The position numbers were made by a program, and so were the translations under genes. Shown in pieces: positions 53,636 to 61,710 of a stretch of 64,000 nucleotides of DNA. The stretch is from an uncultured Lachnospiraceae bacterium (GTDB lineage: Bacteria; Bacillota; Clostridia; Lachnospirales; Lachnospiraceae), in the NCBI GenBank assembly GCA_910586725.1, contig CAJUJL010000005.1:20702-84701 (forward strand), in the 5' to 3' direction. The notes below the pieces were generated by a model. That model did no database searches. It was not told the DNA's origin and saw only the letters and a program-made list of their open reading frames with translations. Position 1 is the stretch's first letter, and each line of letters starts with the position of its first letter.

Positions 53636-53686
53636 AAGATAAAAAGATTATAGAGTTGTTGTATAAGTGGGAGGTATGAGCGTAAA

Positions 53687-54094
53687 GTGGTCGAGATAAA
53701 AGATTTTTATGTTGGGCAATTTTATGAAAAGAATTTTGTTGTTTCTGAAGAAGCAGGAATGGAGTTTGCAAAAATTTCAGAAGATTATAATCCGATTCAT
53801 TTGAATTCGGAAGCAGCGTCAAAATCCAGATTTGGAAAGAAAATTGTTCATGGTATGTTGATTGGCAGTTATTTTTCGGGTATTATCGGAAATAAATTTC
53901 CGGGTGCAGGTTCTGTATATATCAGTCAGGAAATCTTTTTCAAACGTCCGGTTTACTATGGTTCAGAAGTTACAATTAGAGTGGAAATATCGGATATAAA
54001 TCTGGAGAGAAAGCGCATCGGATTAAAGACACAATGCTTTGATAAAGACAGAAGTTTGCTAGTGGATGGGAATGCAAAAATATTATTTGAATAA
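53687..54094 (+). CDS. MaoC-like (R)-specific enoyl-CoA hydratase
   Basis: A 135-aa hot-dog protein. 'EDYNPIHLNSEAA' contains the hydratase-2 Asp and His (D-x4-H), followed by 'FGKKIVHGMLIGS' and 'SQEIFFKRPVYYG'. Such enzymes add water to enoyl-CoA to give (R)-3-hydroxyacyl-CoA, for example crotonyl-CoA to 3-hydroxybutyryl-CoA. In a sugar locus with an LpxD-like N-acyltransferase at 56150 this suggests supply of a 3-hydroxyacyl group for an amino sugar. The start is GTG at 53687, 11 bases after 'gggaggt'. It has no obvious reason to be here other than acyl-sugar synthesis. Confidence 0.86.
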   Translation: MVEIKDFYVGQFYEKNFVVSEEAGMEFAKISEDYNPIHLNSEAASKSRFGKKIVHGMLIGSYFSGIIGNKFPGAGSVYISQEIFFKRPVYYGSEVTIRVEISDINLERKRIGLKTQCFDKDRSLLVDGNAKILFE

Positions 54095-54111
54095 TATGTG
54101 GAGGATTTTTT

Positions 54112-55050
54112 ATGGCAATTATATCTTATATTGATAATGATTATAAATATATAAGGGCGTTTATAAAAAGAGATTATACGGAAATTGCAGAAGAAATAAA
54201 AAGTTGTAGAGATGATCTGAATTATTCTTTTGAATTGAATAATAAAGTATATGGATATAAAATAACAACAAACAGACTTTTAACGGAAGTTTATGGAGAA
54301 GATTTTTTTGTCGTGCATTTTTATTTCTTGAATATAGATACCCTGCATGATTCTGAACAGGAAAGCTGTATTCGAAAACTGTTGGATCATTTAATGGAAG
54401 AAATAACCGAAAAAAAAGGATACTTTAATTTGAAACTGCCGGCAAATATTGTAGATTTGATCAGAGCATATAATCAGCTACAACAGCCGTTTATTTTTTG
54501 TGGTGGAACAGTGGAACAGTATATTTATAATACGCCAGTTCCGGATTGTAATAAAAGCGGTCTGCATGTGTTTATGGCAGACAAAGAATATGTTTCCAAA
54601 CACTGTGAAGAGTTATTGGCTATGACGTACCGTTCTTTTGAAACATATCAGGGTCAGTACCATTTATCTTCTTCTATCAGCGATAAAGCCGGCGATATAT
54701 ATAAGAGCTGGATAAATGGAAGCTTACAGTCACAGTCAAGCGATAAAGTTATTGTTGCAGAATATGGGAGTATACCAATTGGTTATGTGACGATTGATGA
54801 GGACGATTTTGCCGTTGAAGGAGTATTGTCGTCAGTTTCAAGCGAATATAGGCAGTATGGCGCTTATAAAGCAATGATTGCTTATATTATAAACTATGCG
54901 TATCAAAATAAAAAAAGCTTTATTACAGGCACTCAATTTGATAATTTTATCGTACAGGGAGCGTGGAACTCGTTGGGGCTTAGACCTTTTTATTCTTTTT
55001 ATAATATTCATTTTGATAACAGAACAAAAAATATATTGGGGGGGGTATAA
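54112..55050 (+). CDS. GNAT-family N-acyltransferase
   Basis: A 312-aa protein. Residues ~1-150 have no clear match to a known family. Residues ~160-300 look like a GNAT fold: 'AEYGSIPIGYVTI', then 'SSEYRQYGAYKAMIAYII' in the acetyl-CoA-binding position, and 'FNFIVQ'-like end with 'NSLGLRPFYSFY'. This resembles TDP-4-amino-sugar acetyltransferases (WecD group). 'gtggaggat' precedes the ATG. The gene ends in an 8-G run followed by TAA; adding one G would join it in frame to the next coding region, described under the tract at 55038. Confidence 0.78.
   Translation: MAIISYIDNDYKYIRAFIKRDYTEIAEEIKSCRDDLNYSFELNNKVYGYKITTNRLLTEVYGEDFFVVHFYFLNIDTLHDSEQESCIRKLLDHLMEEITEKKGYFNLKLPANIVDLIRAYNQLQQPFIFCGGTVEQYIYNTPVPDCNKSGLHVFMADKEYVSKHCEELLAMTYRSFETYQGQYHLSSSISDKAGDIYKSWINGSLQSQSSDKVIVAEYGSIPIGYVTIDEDDFAVEGVLSSVSSEYRQYGAYKAMIAYIINYAYQNKKSFITGTQFDNFIVQGAWNSLGLRPFYSFYNIHFDNRTKNILGGV
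55038..55045 (+). other. Eight-G homopolymer at the end of the GNAT gene
   Basis: A G8 run five bases before the end of the GNAT stop codon. The frame of the next gene is open upstream through this run with no stop in between, so a G9 allele would give one continuous GNAT-oxidoreductase-like fusion. Such runs are classic slippage sites. Confidence 0.8.
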
Positions 55051-55106
55051 CAAGCAGTATTGAATGTCTTCTGAAGAAGGTTAAGAAGACAAAAAACTTT
55101 TCCAGA

Positions 55107-56135
55107 ATGAAAAAGTTGATTTTTGAGACTGTGGATTTACTAAAGATTGATTTGTCGTCTATGACAGTTTTAACCGAAGCGGCATCTGGAAATTTTATTG
55201 TGACGCCTTTGATAGCAGCAGTTGCAGGAGCCGAAAAAGTATATGTAGTTTGCAGGGATTCAAAATACGGAACAAAAAAAGAGATTTTAATGTATTTGGA
55301 AGAAGCGATGATGTGTTTTCAAATTCCACCTGAAAGGATATGTTATATAGAAGAAAAAGATAAAGTGGCACGAGAAGCGAATATTGTTACGAATTTGGGG
55401 TTTGTCCGTCCAATTCGCGCAGAATTTATAGAAAAAATGCCAAAGGATTCTGCAATTCCACTTATGTTTGAATCATGGGAGTTTCGGATGGAAGATATTG
55501 ATGCAAAAGCTTGTAAACGACACAATATTCCAATCCTTGGAACAAATGAGAGACATCCGGATTTGAAAATTTTTTATTATGTAGGGATGAGTATTTTAAA
55601 ATTACTACTGGAAAATAATATCGAAGTATTTAAATCCCATATACTGTTGATTTCATCGGGGGGATATTTGGATGCGATAAGTGACATACTGTATGGTAAC
55701 GGTGCTAATGTTTTAATATATAATCCGTATGAAATGAATGCGCTTTCTGATGATATGAAAGCGTTTTTAGAGCATTGTGATGCAGTCGTAGTAGCGGAAC
55801 AGCAGAATAGCGATATTTTAATCGGTGGACAGGACGCGCATATTGATATAAAATGGCTTTTGAAGTGTAGACCGGTTGTAGTTCACATTGCAGGGATTCT
55901 AGACTATGATTTATTTGAAAAGTATAGCATTGTGAAAAAACCGGAAGAGAAGATTTCATATGGATATATGACCGTAACAACGGAATATGCGGGAATCAGG
56001 CCGGTCATTGAATTGCATGCTGCCGGATTGAAAGTCGGACAGGCTATGGTAGAGGGACTGCGGAAATATAATAACGTGGAACGGGCAAAACAATATGCTT
56101 TGGAGCACAGTCCGTCTATGGCTTTTGCCTCATAG
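55107..56135 (+). CDS. Uncharacterised Rossmann-like protein, possibly read as a fusion with the GNAT gene
   Basis: I do not recognise the family. The 342-aa sequence has an N-terminal 'TEAASGNFIVTPLIAAVAGAEKVYVV' region and a later 'ILLISSGGYLDAISDILYGNGANVLIYNP', both like nucleotide-binding beta-alpha-beta units, and the conserved-looking 'LGTNERHPDLKIFYYVG'. It could be an NAD(P)-dependent oxidoreductase or a dehydrogenase-like binding protein. ATG 55107 has no ribosome site in front; the nearest purine run is 27 bases upstream. The reading frame stays open at least back to 55023 through the G8 run, so expression by frameshift or coupling with the GNAT gene is plausible. Two-domain reading with the acyl genes suggests an acyl-sugar role. 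Confidence 0.6.
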   Translation: MKKLIFETVDLLKIDLSSMTVLTEAASGNFIVTPLIAAVAGAEKVYVVCRDSKYGTKKEILMYLEEAMMCFQIPPERICYIEEKDKVAREANIVTNLGFVRPIRAEFIEKMPKDSAIPLMFESWEFRMEDIDAKACKRHNIPILGTNERHPDLKIFYYVGMSILKLLLENNIEVFKSHILLISSGGYLDAISDILYGNGANVLIYNPYEMNALSDDMKAFLEHCDAVVVAEQQNSDILIGGQDAHIDIKWLLKCRPVVVHIAGILDYDLFEKYSIVKKPEEKISYGYMTVTTEYAGIRPVIELHAAGLKVGQAMVEGLRKYNNVERAKQYALEHSPSMAFAS

Positions 56136-56149
56136 GAAGGGAAATACGT

Positions 56150-57049
56150 ATGGATTTAAAATTTATCAGTCAGATTTTTAAAGATACTGTATTGAAACGC
56201 AATGGTAATTTCTCCACAATTGGGTTTTTAAATATATCGGATATTCCTGATATGATTATATTTATCAAGGATAAGAAGTATTTGACCGAGTTGTATGGCA
56301 ATCCCAATATTTCTTCCGTTATTACGACGAATGATTATGCGGAAGAAATTCTTGACAAAACGGAATGCGGTGTTTTAGTTGCGGAAAATCCAGAAAAAAT
56401 ATTTTATCAGGCACACAATTATCTTTTTCAGGAAACAGATTTTTATAAGAAGGATAATTTTTCGACTAAGATTGGAAAAAATGCAAATATCAGTCCACAC
56501 GCAATTATTGCGCAAAAAAATGTTTGTATAGGCGATAATGTTGTAATAGAACCAGGAGCCATTATTATGGAAGGGGTTCAGATTGGAAATAATTGTTTTA
56601 TCGGTGCAAATACTACAGTTGGCACAAGAGGATTTCAGTATTACAGGAATGGGGATGAAGCGTTTTATATTGAACATGTTGGTGGAATTGTGATTGAAGA
56701 TAATGTAGAAATATTATCGGGATGTTGTATTGCCAATGGATTGATTCGTCCGACCTATATTTGCGAATATACGAAAATAGATAATCTGGTTCATATTGGA
56801 CATTCCGCTTATTTGGATAAAAGAGTTCTTGTGGTAACTGGAACAGTGATTGGTGGGAGCGCATATATTGGGAAACGAACATGGGTAGGCATTAATGTTT
56901 CAATATGTGCATCTGTACATGTTGGAAATGATGCTTTTATTTGCATGGGCGCTGTAGTTACAAAGAATGTGGAAGATGGCCAGAAAGTGGCAGGGAATTT
57001 TGCCATCGATCACAAAAAACAGATAGAGTTTATAAAAAGTATTTGTTGA
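56150..57049 (+). CDS. LpxD-like left-handed beta-helix N-acyltransferase
   Basis: A 299-aa protein. Residues ~1-100 form an alpha/beta lead-in like the uridine-binding domain of LpxD; from ~103 a hexapeptide-repeat beta-helix runs to the end ('IGDNVVIEPGAIIMEGVQIG', 'VVIEDNVEI', 'VTGTVIGGSAYIGKR'). 'NLVHIGHSAYL' has the conserved catalytic His context of LpxD. LpxD transfers 3-hydroxyacyl groups to amino sugars. With the MaoC hydratase at 53687, transfer of a 3-hydroxyacyl group to a 6-deoxy amino sugar is likely. No other lipid A gene is here, so it is not part of lipid A synthesis. Confidence 0.86.
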   Translation: MDLKFISQIFKDTVLKRNGNFSTIGFLNISDIPDMIIFIKDKKYLTELYGNPNISSVITTNDYAEEILDKTECGVLVAENPEKIFYQAHNYLFQETDFYKKDNFSTKIGKNANISPHAIIAQKNVCIGDNVVIEPGAIIMEGVQIGNNCFIGANTTVGTRGFQYYRNGDEAFYIEHVGGIVIEDNVEILSGCCIANGLIRPTYICEYTKIDNLVHIGHSAYLDKRVLVVTGTVIGGSAYIGKRTWVGINVSICASVHVGNDAFICMGAVVTKNVEDGQKVAGNFAIDHKKQIEFIKSIC

Positions 57050-57129
57050 TTGGCAGAAATGAGAAATACGATACAAATAGGATAATTAGATTTATTGCAG
57101 TACAAAAAGTGAATTAAAGGAAGTACAAT

Positions 57130-58089
57130 ATGATAACAGTTAAAGGGATTTCAGTAGTCGTACCGTTTTTAAATGAAGCAGAGATTATAGAGAAGTTCTG
57201 TTTTGCACTGGATGAGTATCAGAAAACTTTTTCCACTCCTTTGGAATTGGTTTTTGTAGATGATGGTTCTATAGATAATACGATTGAACGAATTAAACAG
57301 TATAATTTTAATTATATACATAAAATACGTATTATACAGTTGTCTAAAAATTATGGTTCACATGCAGCCATTCGAGCTGGATTATTACATGCGTCTTATG
57401 ATGTGATTACATGGATGGGAAGCGATTTACAGGATCCCTTGGAATTATTAGATCAGGGGTTGGAAAAAATAAAGCTGGGATATGATGCTGTTTATTTTGA
57501 AAAAAAAGCTGTAAAAGTATCTTTGGCAGAAAAAATGTTTTCCGGTATTTATTCACGGATGATGCGAAAATACGCAGTGAAAGAATTTGAATCGGGTGGC
57601 ATCAATTCCATTATGATGAACCAAAAGGTTTTAAAAACGCTGAATGGTAATATAGAGGCGAATTCTTCGGTTGTATTGCAAATTTTAAATAGTGGGTTTA
57701 AGCATACGACAATTACATTGGAGTATCTTGCCAGAAGCGGTGGTAAGTCAAAATGGACTCTTTCAAAGAAAATCAAATTATTTATTGATTCTTTTGTAGC
57801 GTTTTCTTTTATGCCAATACGAATGGTTAGTATTGTTGGAATATTGATGTTTGTAGCGGGCTGTTTGAGCGGAATTTTTACAATAGTGAATAAGTTTGTA
57901 GATCCGACGGTGCCAATTGGCTATTCAACACTGGCAAGTATTATGGCGCTGGGATTCGGGATAACAAATATATCGTTGGGAATTATTGCCGAATATTTGT
58001 GGCGGACATATGATGCAGCGCGTAAACGACCGACATTTATTGTTTCGGAAGTAATAGATATTGAAAATAATAGCAGAAAGAAGGAGTAA
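57130..58089 (+). CDS. GT2 polyprenyl-phosphate glycosyltransferase (GtrB/DPM1-like)
   Basis: A 319-aa enzyme with a GT-A domain ('VVPFLNEAEIIEKF', 'FVDDGSIDNT', 'WMGSDLQDP' with the DXD-like acid pair) and two C-terminal hydrophobic segments (~237-260 and ~270-295). This is the GtrB/ArnC/DPM1 layout: it transfers a sugar to undecaprenyl phosphate, producing a donor for membrane GT-C enzymes. Multi-pass candidates for the next step lie at 59908 and 61711. 'aaaggaagt' precedes the ATG. It sits between the LpxD-like gene and the second DegT gene, so the modified amino sugar may be its cargo. Confidence 0.9.
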   Translation: MITVKGISVVVPFLNEAEIIEKFCFALDEYQKTFSTPLELVFVDDGSIDNTIERIKQYNFNYIHKIRIIQLSKNYGSHAAIRAGLLHASYDVITWMGSDLQDPLELLDQGLEKIKLGYDAVYFEKKAVKVSLAEKMFSGIYSRMMRKYAVKEFESGGINSIMMNQKVLKTLNGNIEANSSVVLQILNSGFKHTTITLEYLARSGGKSKWTLSKKIKLFIDSFVAFSFMPIRMVSIVGILMFVAGCLSGIFTIVNKFVDPTVPIGYSTLASIMALGFGITNISLGIIAEYLWRTYDAARKRPTFIVSEVIDIENNSRKKE

Positions 58090-58091
58090 GT

Positions 58092-59285
58092 ATGGAAGTA
58101 AAGATTTTAGATTTGTCAAGGCAATATGAATTGATTCAGGAAAAAGTGGAAAAAGCAGTTTGCGAGCAGATGAGAAGTGGAATGTACATCGGCGGTAAAG
58201 CAGTTGCAGATTTTGAAAAGAAATTTGCAGAGTACATTGGAGTAAAACATGCCATATCTGTTAATAGTGGTACAGACGCTTTGGTCATTGCATTAAAGGC
58301 GCTTGGGATTAAAGAGGGCGATGAGGTTATTACGACTCCATTTACTTTTTTTGCAACTGCAGAGACCATTGCAATGGTGGGAGCAGTTCCTGTTTTTGTA
58401 GATGTGGAAGAAGATTCCTATAATATTGATCCGGAAAAGATAGAAGAAAAAATTACAGAGAAGACAAAAGCAATTCTTCCGGTTCATATTTTTGGACAAC
58501 CTGCGAATATGGAGAGAATCTTAGATATTGCAAATAAGCATGAATTGGTTGTAATTGAGGATGCATGCCAGGCAGTAGGAGCTGCCATAGCGGGCAAAAA
58601 AGCAGGGTCTATTGGAAATGCAGGATGTTTTTCCTTTTTTCCTACTAAGAATCTGGGAGCATTTGGCGATGGCGGTATGATTACAACAAATGACGATACG
58701 ACAGCTATTATATGCCGGGCTTTCAAGGAGCATGGCATGGCGCAGAACGGAGCAAAAGCAAGATATATATTGCAGGGTGTTGAGGATGATCTGGCAAATA
58801 CAGTGTCAACGGATATTTTGTATAACCCATATAAATATTATAATTATCTGATTGCATATAATTCCAGATTGGATGCAATTCAGGCAAGAGTGCTTGACAT
58901 AAAACTGGATTTTCTGGATGATTTTAATGGTAAAAGAGCTGAGATTGCTAAATTTTATGAGAAGGAACTTGGATCATGCAGTGAAGTGATTACACCTCAG
59001 ATAAAAGATAAAGTTACTGCCGTATGGCATCAGTATGCGTTCCGGTGCAAGAAAAAAGATGAGATGGGGAATTTTTTAGCTTCAAAGGGAGTTGGGAGTG
59101 CGGCGTTTTATCCGGTACCGTTGCATTTGCAGAAAGCATTTGAGTATCTTGGCTATCAGGAAGGGGATCTGCCTGTTGCGGAAATGCTTACGAAACAGAC
59201 TGTATGTTTGCCTATTTTTCCAGAATTGAAAGAGGAAGAATTGCAGTATATTGTTGCATGTATCAAGGAATTTTTCGAGAAATAG
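58092..59285 (+). CDS. DegT/DnrJ/EryC1/StrS sugar aminotransferase (WbpE/WlbC-like)
   Basis: A 397-aa PLP enzyme with '[19 protein letters not shown]', '[17 protein letters not shown]', '[11 protein letters not shown]' and '[12 protein letters not shown]' holding the PLP Lys186. These are very like WbpE/WlbC and FdtB/QdtB, which aminate C3 of a keto-sugar. It directly precedes a WbpD/WlbB-like N-acetyltransferase, and a WbpB-like oxidoreductase starts this block at 50301, so a 3-acetamido sugar pathway is likely. Two bases separate it from the previous stop. Confidence 0.94.
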   Translation: MEVKILDLSRQYELIQEKVEKAVCEQMRSGMYIGGKAVADFEKKFAEYIGVKHAISVNSGTDALVIALKALGIKEGDEVITTPFTFFATAETIAMVGAVPVFVDVEEDSYNIDPEKIEEKITEKTKAILPVHIFGQPANMERILDIANKHELVVIEDACQAVGAAIAGKKAGSIGNAGCFSFFPTKNLGAFGDGGMITTNDDTTAIICRAFKEHGMAQNGAKARYILQGVEDDLANTVSTDILYNPYKYYNYLIAYNSRLDAIQARVLDIKLDFLDDFNGKRAEIAKFYEKELGSCSEVITPQIKDKVTAVWHQYAFRCKKKDEMGNFLASKGVGSAAFYPVPLHLQKAFEYLGYQEGDLPVAEMLTKQTVCLPIFPELKEEELQYIVACIKEFFEK

Positions 59286-59293
59286 GAGGAATT

Positions 59294-59821
59294 ATGTCGA
59301 TATTCATACATCCCACTGCTGAAGTTTCAGAACAAGCGCAAATTGGAGATGGAACAAAAATCTGGAATCTGGCGCAGGTTAGAGAAGATAGCATAATTGG
59401 CGAAAACTGTATTATTAGTAAAAATGTCTATATTGATACAAAAGCAGTGCTTGGCAATCGCGTAAAAGTGCAGAACAATGTTAATGTATATCATGGCGTA
59501 GAAGTGGAAGACGATGTTTTTTTGGGTCCGTCGATGACGTTTACAAATGATCTTTTTCCGAGAGCTTTTAATGAAGACTGGGAGATTACAAATACTTATG
59601 TAAAAAAGGGAGCTTCGATTGGAGCGAATGCAACGATTGTTTGTGGGACGTCTATTGGAGAATATGCCATGGTGGGTTCCGGAAGCGTTGTGACAAAAGA
59701 CGTGCCTGCACACGCATTAGTGGTCGGAAATCCTGCAAGACAAATTGGATGGGTATGTAAGTGTGGCAAGCGTATGGAAGAGAAAGTTTGTCCGTATTGT
59801 GGGTTTGAAATGGAAAATTGA
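59294..59821 (+). CDS. Hexapeptide-repeat sugar N-acetyltransferase (WbpD/WlbB-like)
   Basis: A 175-aa left-handed beta-helix protein: '[27 protein letters not shown]' starts the helix, '[29 protein letters not shown]' carries the conserved Asn/Asp near the active site, and '[23 protein letters not shown]' is the standard end. A short Cys tail ('CKCGKRM' ... 'CPYC') could bind zinc, as seen in some WbpD relatives. ATG 59294 follows 'aggagga'; the frame is open far upstream but only through the aminotransferase gene. It acetylates the 3-amino group made by the preceding gene. Last gene of the amino-sugar block. Confidence 0.92.
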   Translation: MSIFIHPTAEVSEQAQIGDGTKIWNLAQVREDSIIGENCIISKNVYIDTKAVLGNRVKVQNNVNVYHGVEVEDDVFLGPSMTFTNDLFPRAFNEDWEITNTYVKKGASIGANATIVCGTSIGEYAMVGSGSVVTKDVPAHALVVGNPARQIGWVCKCGKRMEEKVCPYCGFEMEN

Positions 59822-59829
59822 TTTGATGA

Positions 59830-59863
59830 AGTCTTCTCATATATGCTTATATATGGGAAGACT
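59830..59863 (+). terminator. 14-bp stem-loop after the amino-sugar block
   Basis: Arms 59830-59843 and 59850-59863 pair over 14 bp with one G-U, loop 'tgctta'. It follows the acetyltransferase stop by 8 bp. Only a short T-rich tract follows ('attta'), so termination may be partial. Confidence 0.6.
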
Positions 59864-59887
59864 ATTTATAATGTCGTCATTATAAAT
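59864..59887. promoter_or_regulatory. AT-rich 10-bp perfect palindrome, possible operator
   Basis: Arms 'atttataatg' (59864-59873) and its complement (59878-59887) with loop 'tcgt', directly adjoining the preceding hairpin and 7 bp before the ribosome site of the next gene. Placement suits an operator or mRNA hairpin controlling that gene. Confidence 0.45.
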
Positions 59888-59907
59888 TTAATTGTGGAGG
59901 TATATTT

Positions 59908-61638
59908 TTGAAGAAGCGGATTTGTATAAAAGATTCAGAAGAGTTTGTTTTATCTTTGCGAAAGAAATGGCCATATGCTGTGACAATTACTATTGTGATA
60001 TGTACGCTCTGTATTCTGTATCGTAATCTAAATATGAGAATGCCGATAAATTATTCGGGCGGAGATGAAATGGGTGTTTTTTATCTGATTAAATCAATAA
60101 AAGAATCAGGAACTCATTTTATAAATGCTCGAGCAGGTGGAGTTACAGGAGCAGATATGTTCGATTATGTCTATTCGGACAGCCTTTCTTTCTTTATAGT
60201 AAAAATAATCAGTTTATTTTTTGATAATATTTTTTTGATTGGAAATTTATTTTATTTCTTGAATTATATTTTAGTTGCATGCATCTCGTTATATGTTTGC
60301 CGTAAACTAAATATTCGGAATGAGATTTCGATAGTTGTTTCTGTTTTATATGCGTGTTCGGTTTATATGCAGTCAAGATATGCTCATATGTGGCTTACGC
60401 CATATTTTCTATTGCCTTTAAGCTGTTTGGTGGCAATTTGGCTATGTGAGGGTGCATTTGAAAATAAAGAAAAAAATTTTTGGAAGAACAGACAGTTTTG
60501 TTTGGCAGTATTTTTTTCTTTTATTAGTGCATTTACAGGCTTTTACTACGCTTTTTTTGCATGTATTATATATGCGATTGCAATTGTTATAAGATTGCTC
60601 AACGAAAATACAAATAGAATAAAGACCATAAGAGCTGGTTTTTTGTTTATTTTTAGTACCATAACAGGTGTTGTCTTAAATATTATTCCTAATTTGGTTT
60701 ATTGGCTGAATAATGGAATGAATCAAAATAGTGAGCTGTCAATAAGATGTTTAGGAGACTCTGAAACTTATGGATTGAAATTAATCCAATTGGTTTTACC
60801 ACGTTTAAATCATAGAAATTTATTTTTTCAGAATATAGCAGTTAAGTATTCTCAAAATTATCCATTAGTAAATGAGAATCATACTTCTTCGTTAGGCATT
60901 GTAGCTTCGATCGGATTGTTCATTGCAATTATATGGTTATTTGGAAAATGTGAAGAAAGAAAGAAAAACAGTTCACTATTGATAATAGGGCTCTTTTTAG
61001 TGGGGACAATAGGAGGCATAGGAAGTGTGTTTTCTATGTTGGTAAGCACTCCTATGAGGTGCTATAATCGTTTGAGTATTATGATCATGTTCCTTTGCCT
61101 TGTTTGCGTTGCATATGTTTTAGAAAGCATAGAAACCAGAATGAAAAAGGGACTGTTTCATTCTATATTATTTGTAATTATGATTTTTGGTTTATATGAT
61201 CAAACCGTTGATTATGTTCAGCCTGCCGAACAGGCGATAAATATTGAAAGTACAGAAGATTTTATAGGGCAAATTGAAGATCAAATGGAAGAGAATGCAT
61301 TAATATTCGAATTGCCATATGTTAATTGGCCAAGTGGCGGATTTTACAGGTTATTTGCCGGTTATCTGGAATCTGATGATTTGCGATGGAGTTTTGGAGC
61401 CATGCAGGGAAGGGAAGAAGCTCTTTGGCAGGAAAGTGTTGCAAACTCAGGAGTGGATTATATGCTGGAGGCGTTAAGATCCAACGGGTACAGTGGTATT
61501 TATTTGGATTCTTTGGTGTATGATCAAATATCAGGGCCAGAGAGAAGAGATGCTTTGTGTAATGAATTGACAGAAAAACTTCAGACAAGTCCATTAATCA
61601 GTGAAAATGGAGAATTGTATTTTTGGAAATTAAATTAG
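59908..61638 (+). CDS. Multi-pass membrane protein, probable GT-C-type glycosyltransferase
   Basis: A 576-aa protein with about 10-12 hydrophobic segments and a soluble C-terminal part of ~150 residues. 'INYSGGDEMGVFYL' with acidic residues just after the first segment resembles the first external loop of GT-C enzymes, where an Asp is catalytic. The start is TTG at 59908, 7 bases after 'gtggagg'; no ATG nearby fits. A GtrB-like gene at 57130 could provide its lipid-linked donor. It may instead be a YfhO-like membrane protein. Very AT-rich, as is its convergent neighbour. Confidence 0.65.
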   Translation: MKKRICIKDSEEFVLSLRKKWPYAVTITIVICTLCILYRNLNMRMPINYSGGDEMGVFYLIKSIKESGTHFINARAGGVTGADMFDYVYSDSLSFFIVKIISLFFDNIFLIGNLFYFLNYILVACISLYVCRKLNIRNEISIVVSVLYACSVYMQSRYAHMWLTPYFLLPLSCLVAIWLCEGAFENKEKNFWKNRQFCLAVFFSFISAFTGFYYAFFACIIYAIAIVIRLLNENTNRIKTIRAGFLFIFSTITGVVLNIIPNLVYWLNNGMNQNSELSIRCLGDSETYGLKLIQLVLPRLNHRNLFFQNIAVKYSQNYPLVNENHTSSLGIVASIGLFIAIIWLFGKCEERKKNSSLLIIGLFLVGTIGGIGSVFSMLVSTPMRCYNRLSIMIMFLCLVCVAYVLESIETRMKKGLFHSILFVIMIFGLYDQTVDYVQPAEQAINIESTEDFIGQIEDQMEENALIFELPYVNWPSGGFYRLFAGYLESDDLRWSFGAMQGREEALWQESVANSGVDYMLEALRSNGYSGIYLDSLVYDQISGPERRDALCNELTEKLQTSPLISENGELYFWKLN

Positions 61639-61670
61639 AAATATTTCAAAAGTTACAAAGCGTATAAAAA

Positions 61671-61704
61671 AATCCTTATGAAAACATGAGTTTTCATAAG
61701 GATT
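61671..61704. terminator. Bidirectional rho-independent terminator
   Basis: A perfect 15-bp stem (61671-61685 and 61690-61704, 'aatccttatgaaaac' and its complement) with loop 'atga', flanked by an A-run on the left and a T-rich tract on the right. It lies between two convergent genes and can serve both strands. Confidence 0.9.
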
Positions 61705-61710
61705 ATATTT

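Noticed and set aside
53676..53699. Seven-codon frame right after 'gggaggt' as a leader peptide
   Set aside because: The ATG has no spacing from the ribosome site, and the GTG at 53687 has normal spacing and begins a conserved protein.
30231..57049. Kdo genes plus LpxD-like gene taken as evidence for lipid A/LPS
   Set aside because: No LpxA, LpxC, LpxB, LpxK or WaaA is present, the LpxD-like gene is far away within amino-sugar genes, and the rest of the locus looks Gram-positive.
51294..59285. DegT aminotransferases as the missing aminoethylphosphonate transaminase
   Set aside because: Both carry the DegT/StrS sugar-aminotransferase motifs and lie 20-30 kb away beside sugar oxidoreductase and acetyltransferase genes.
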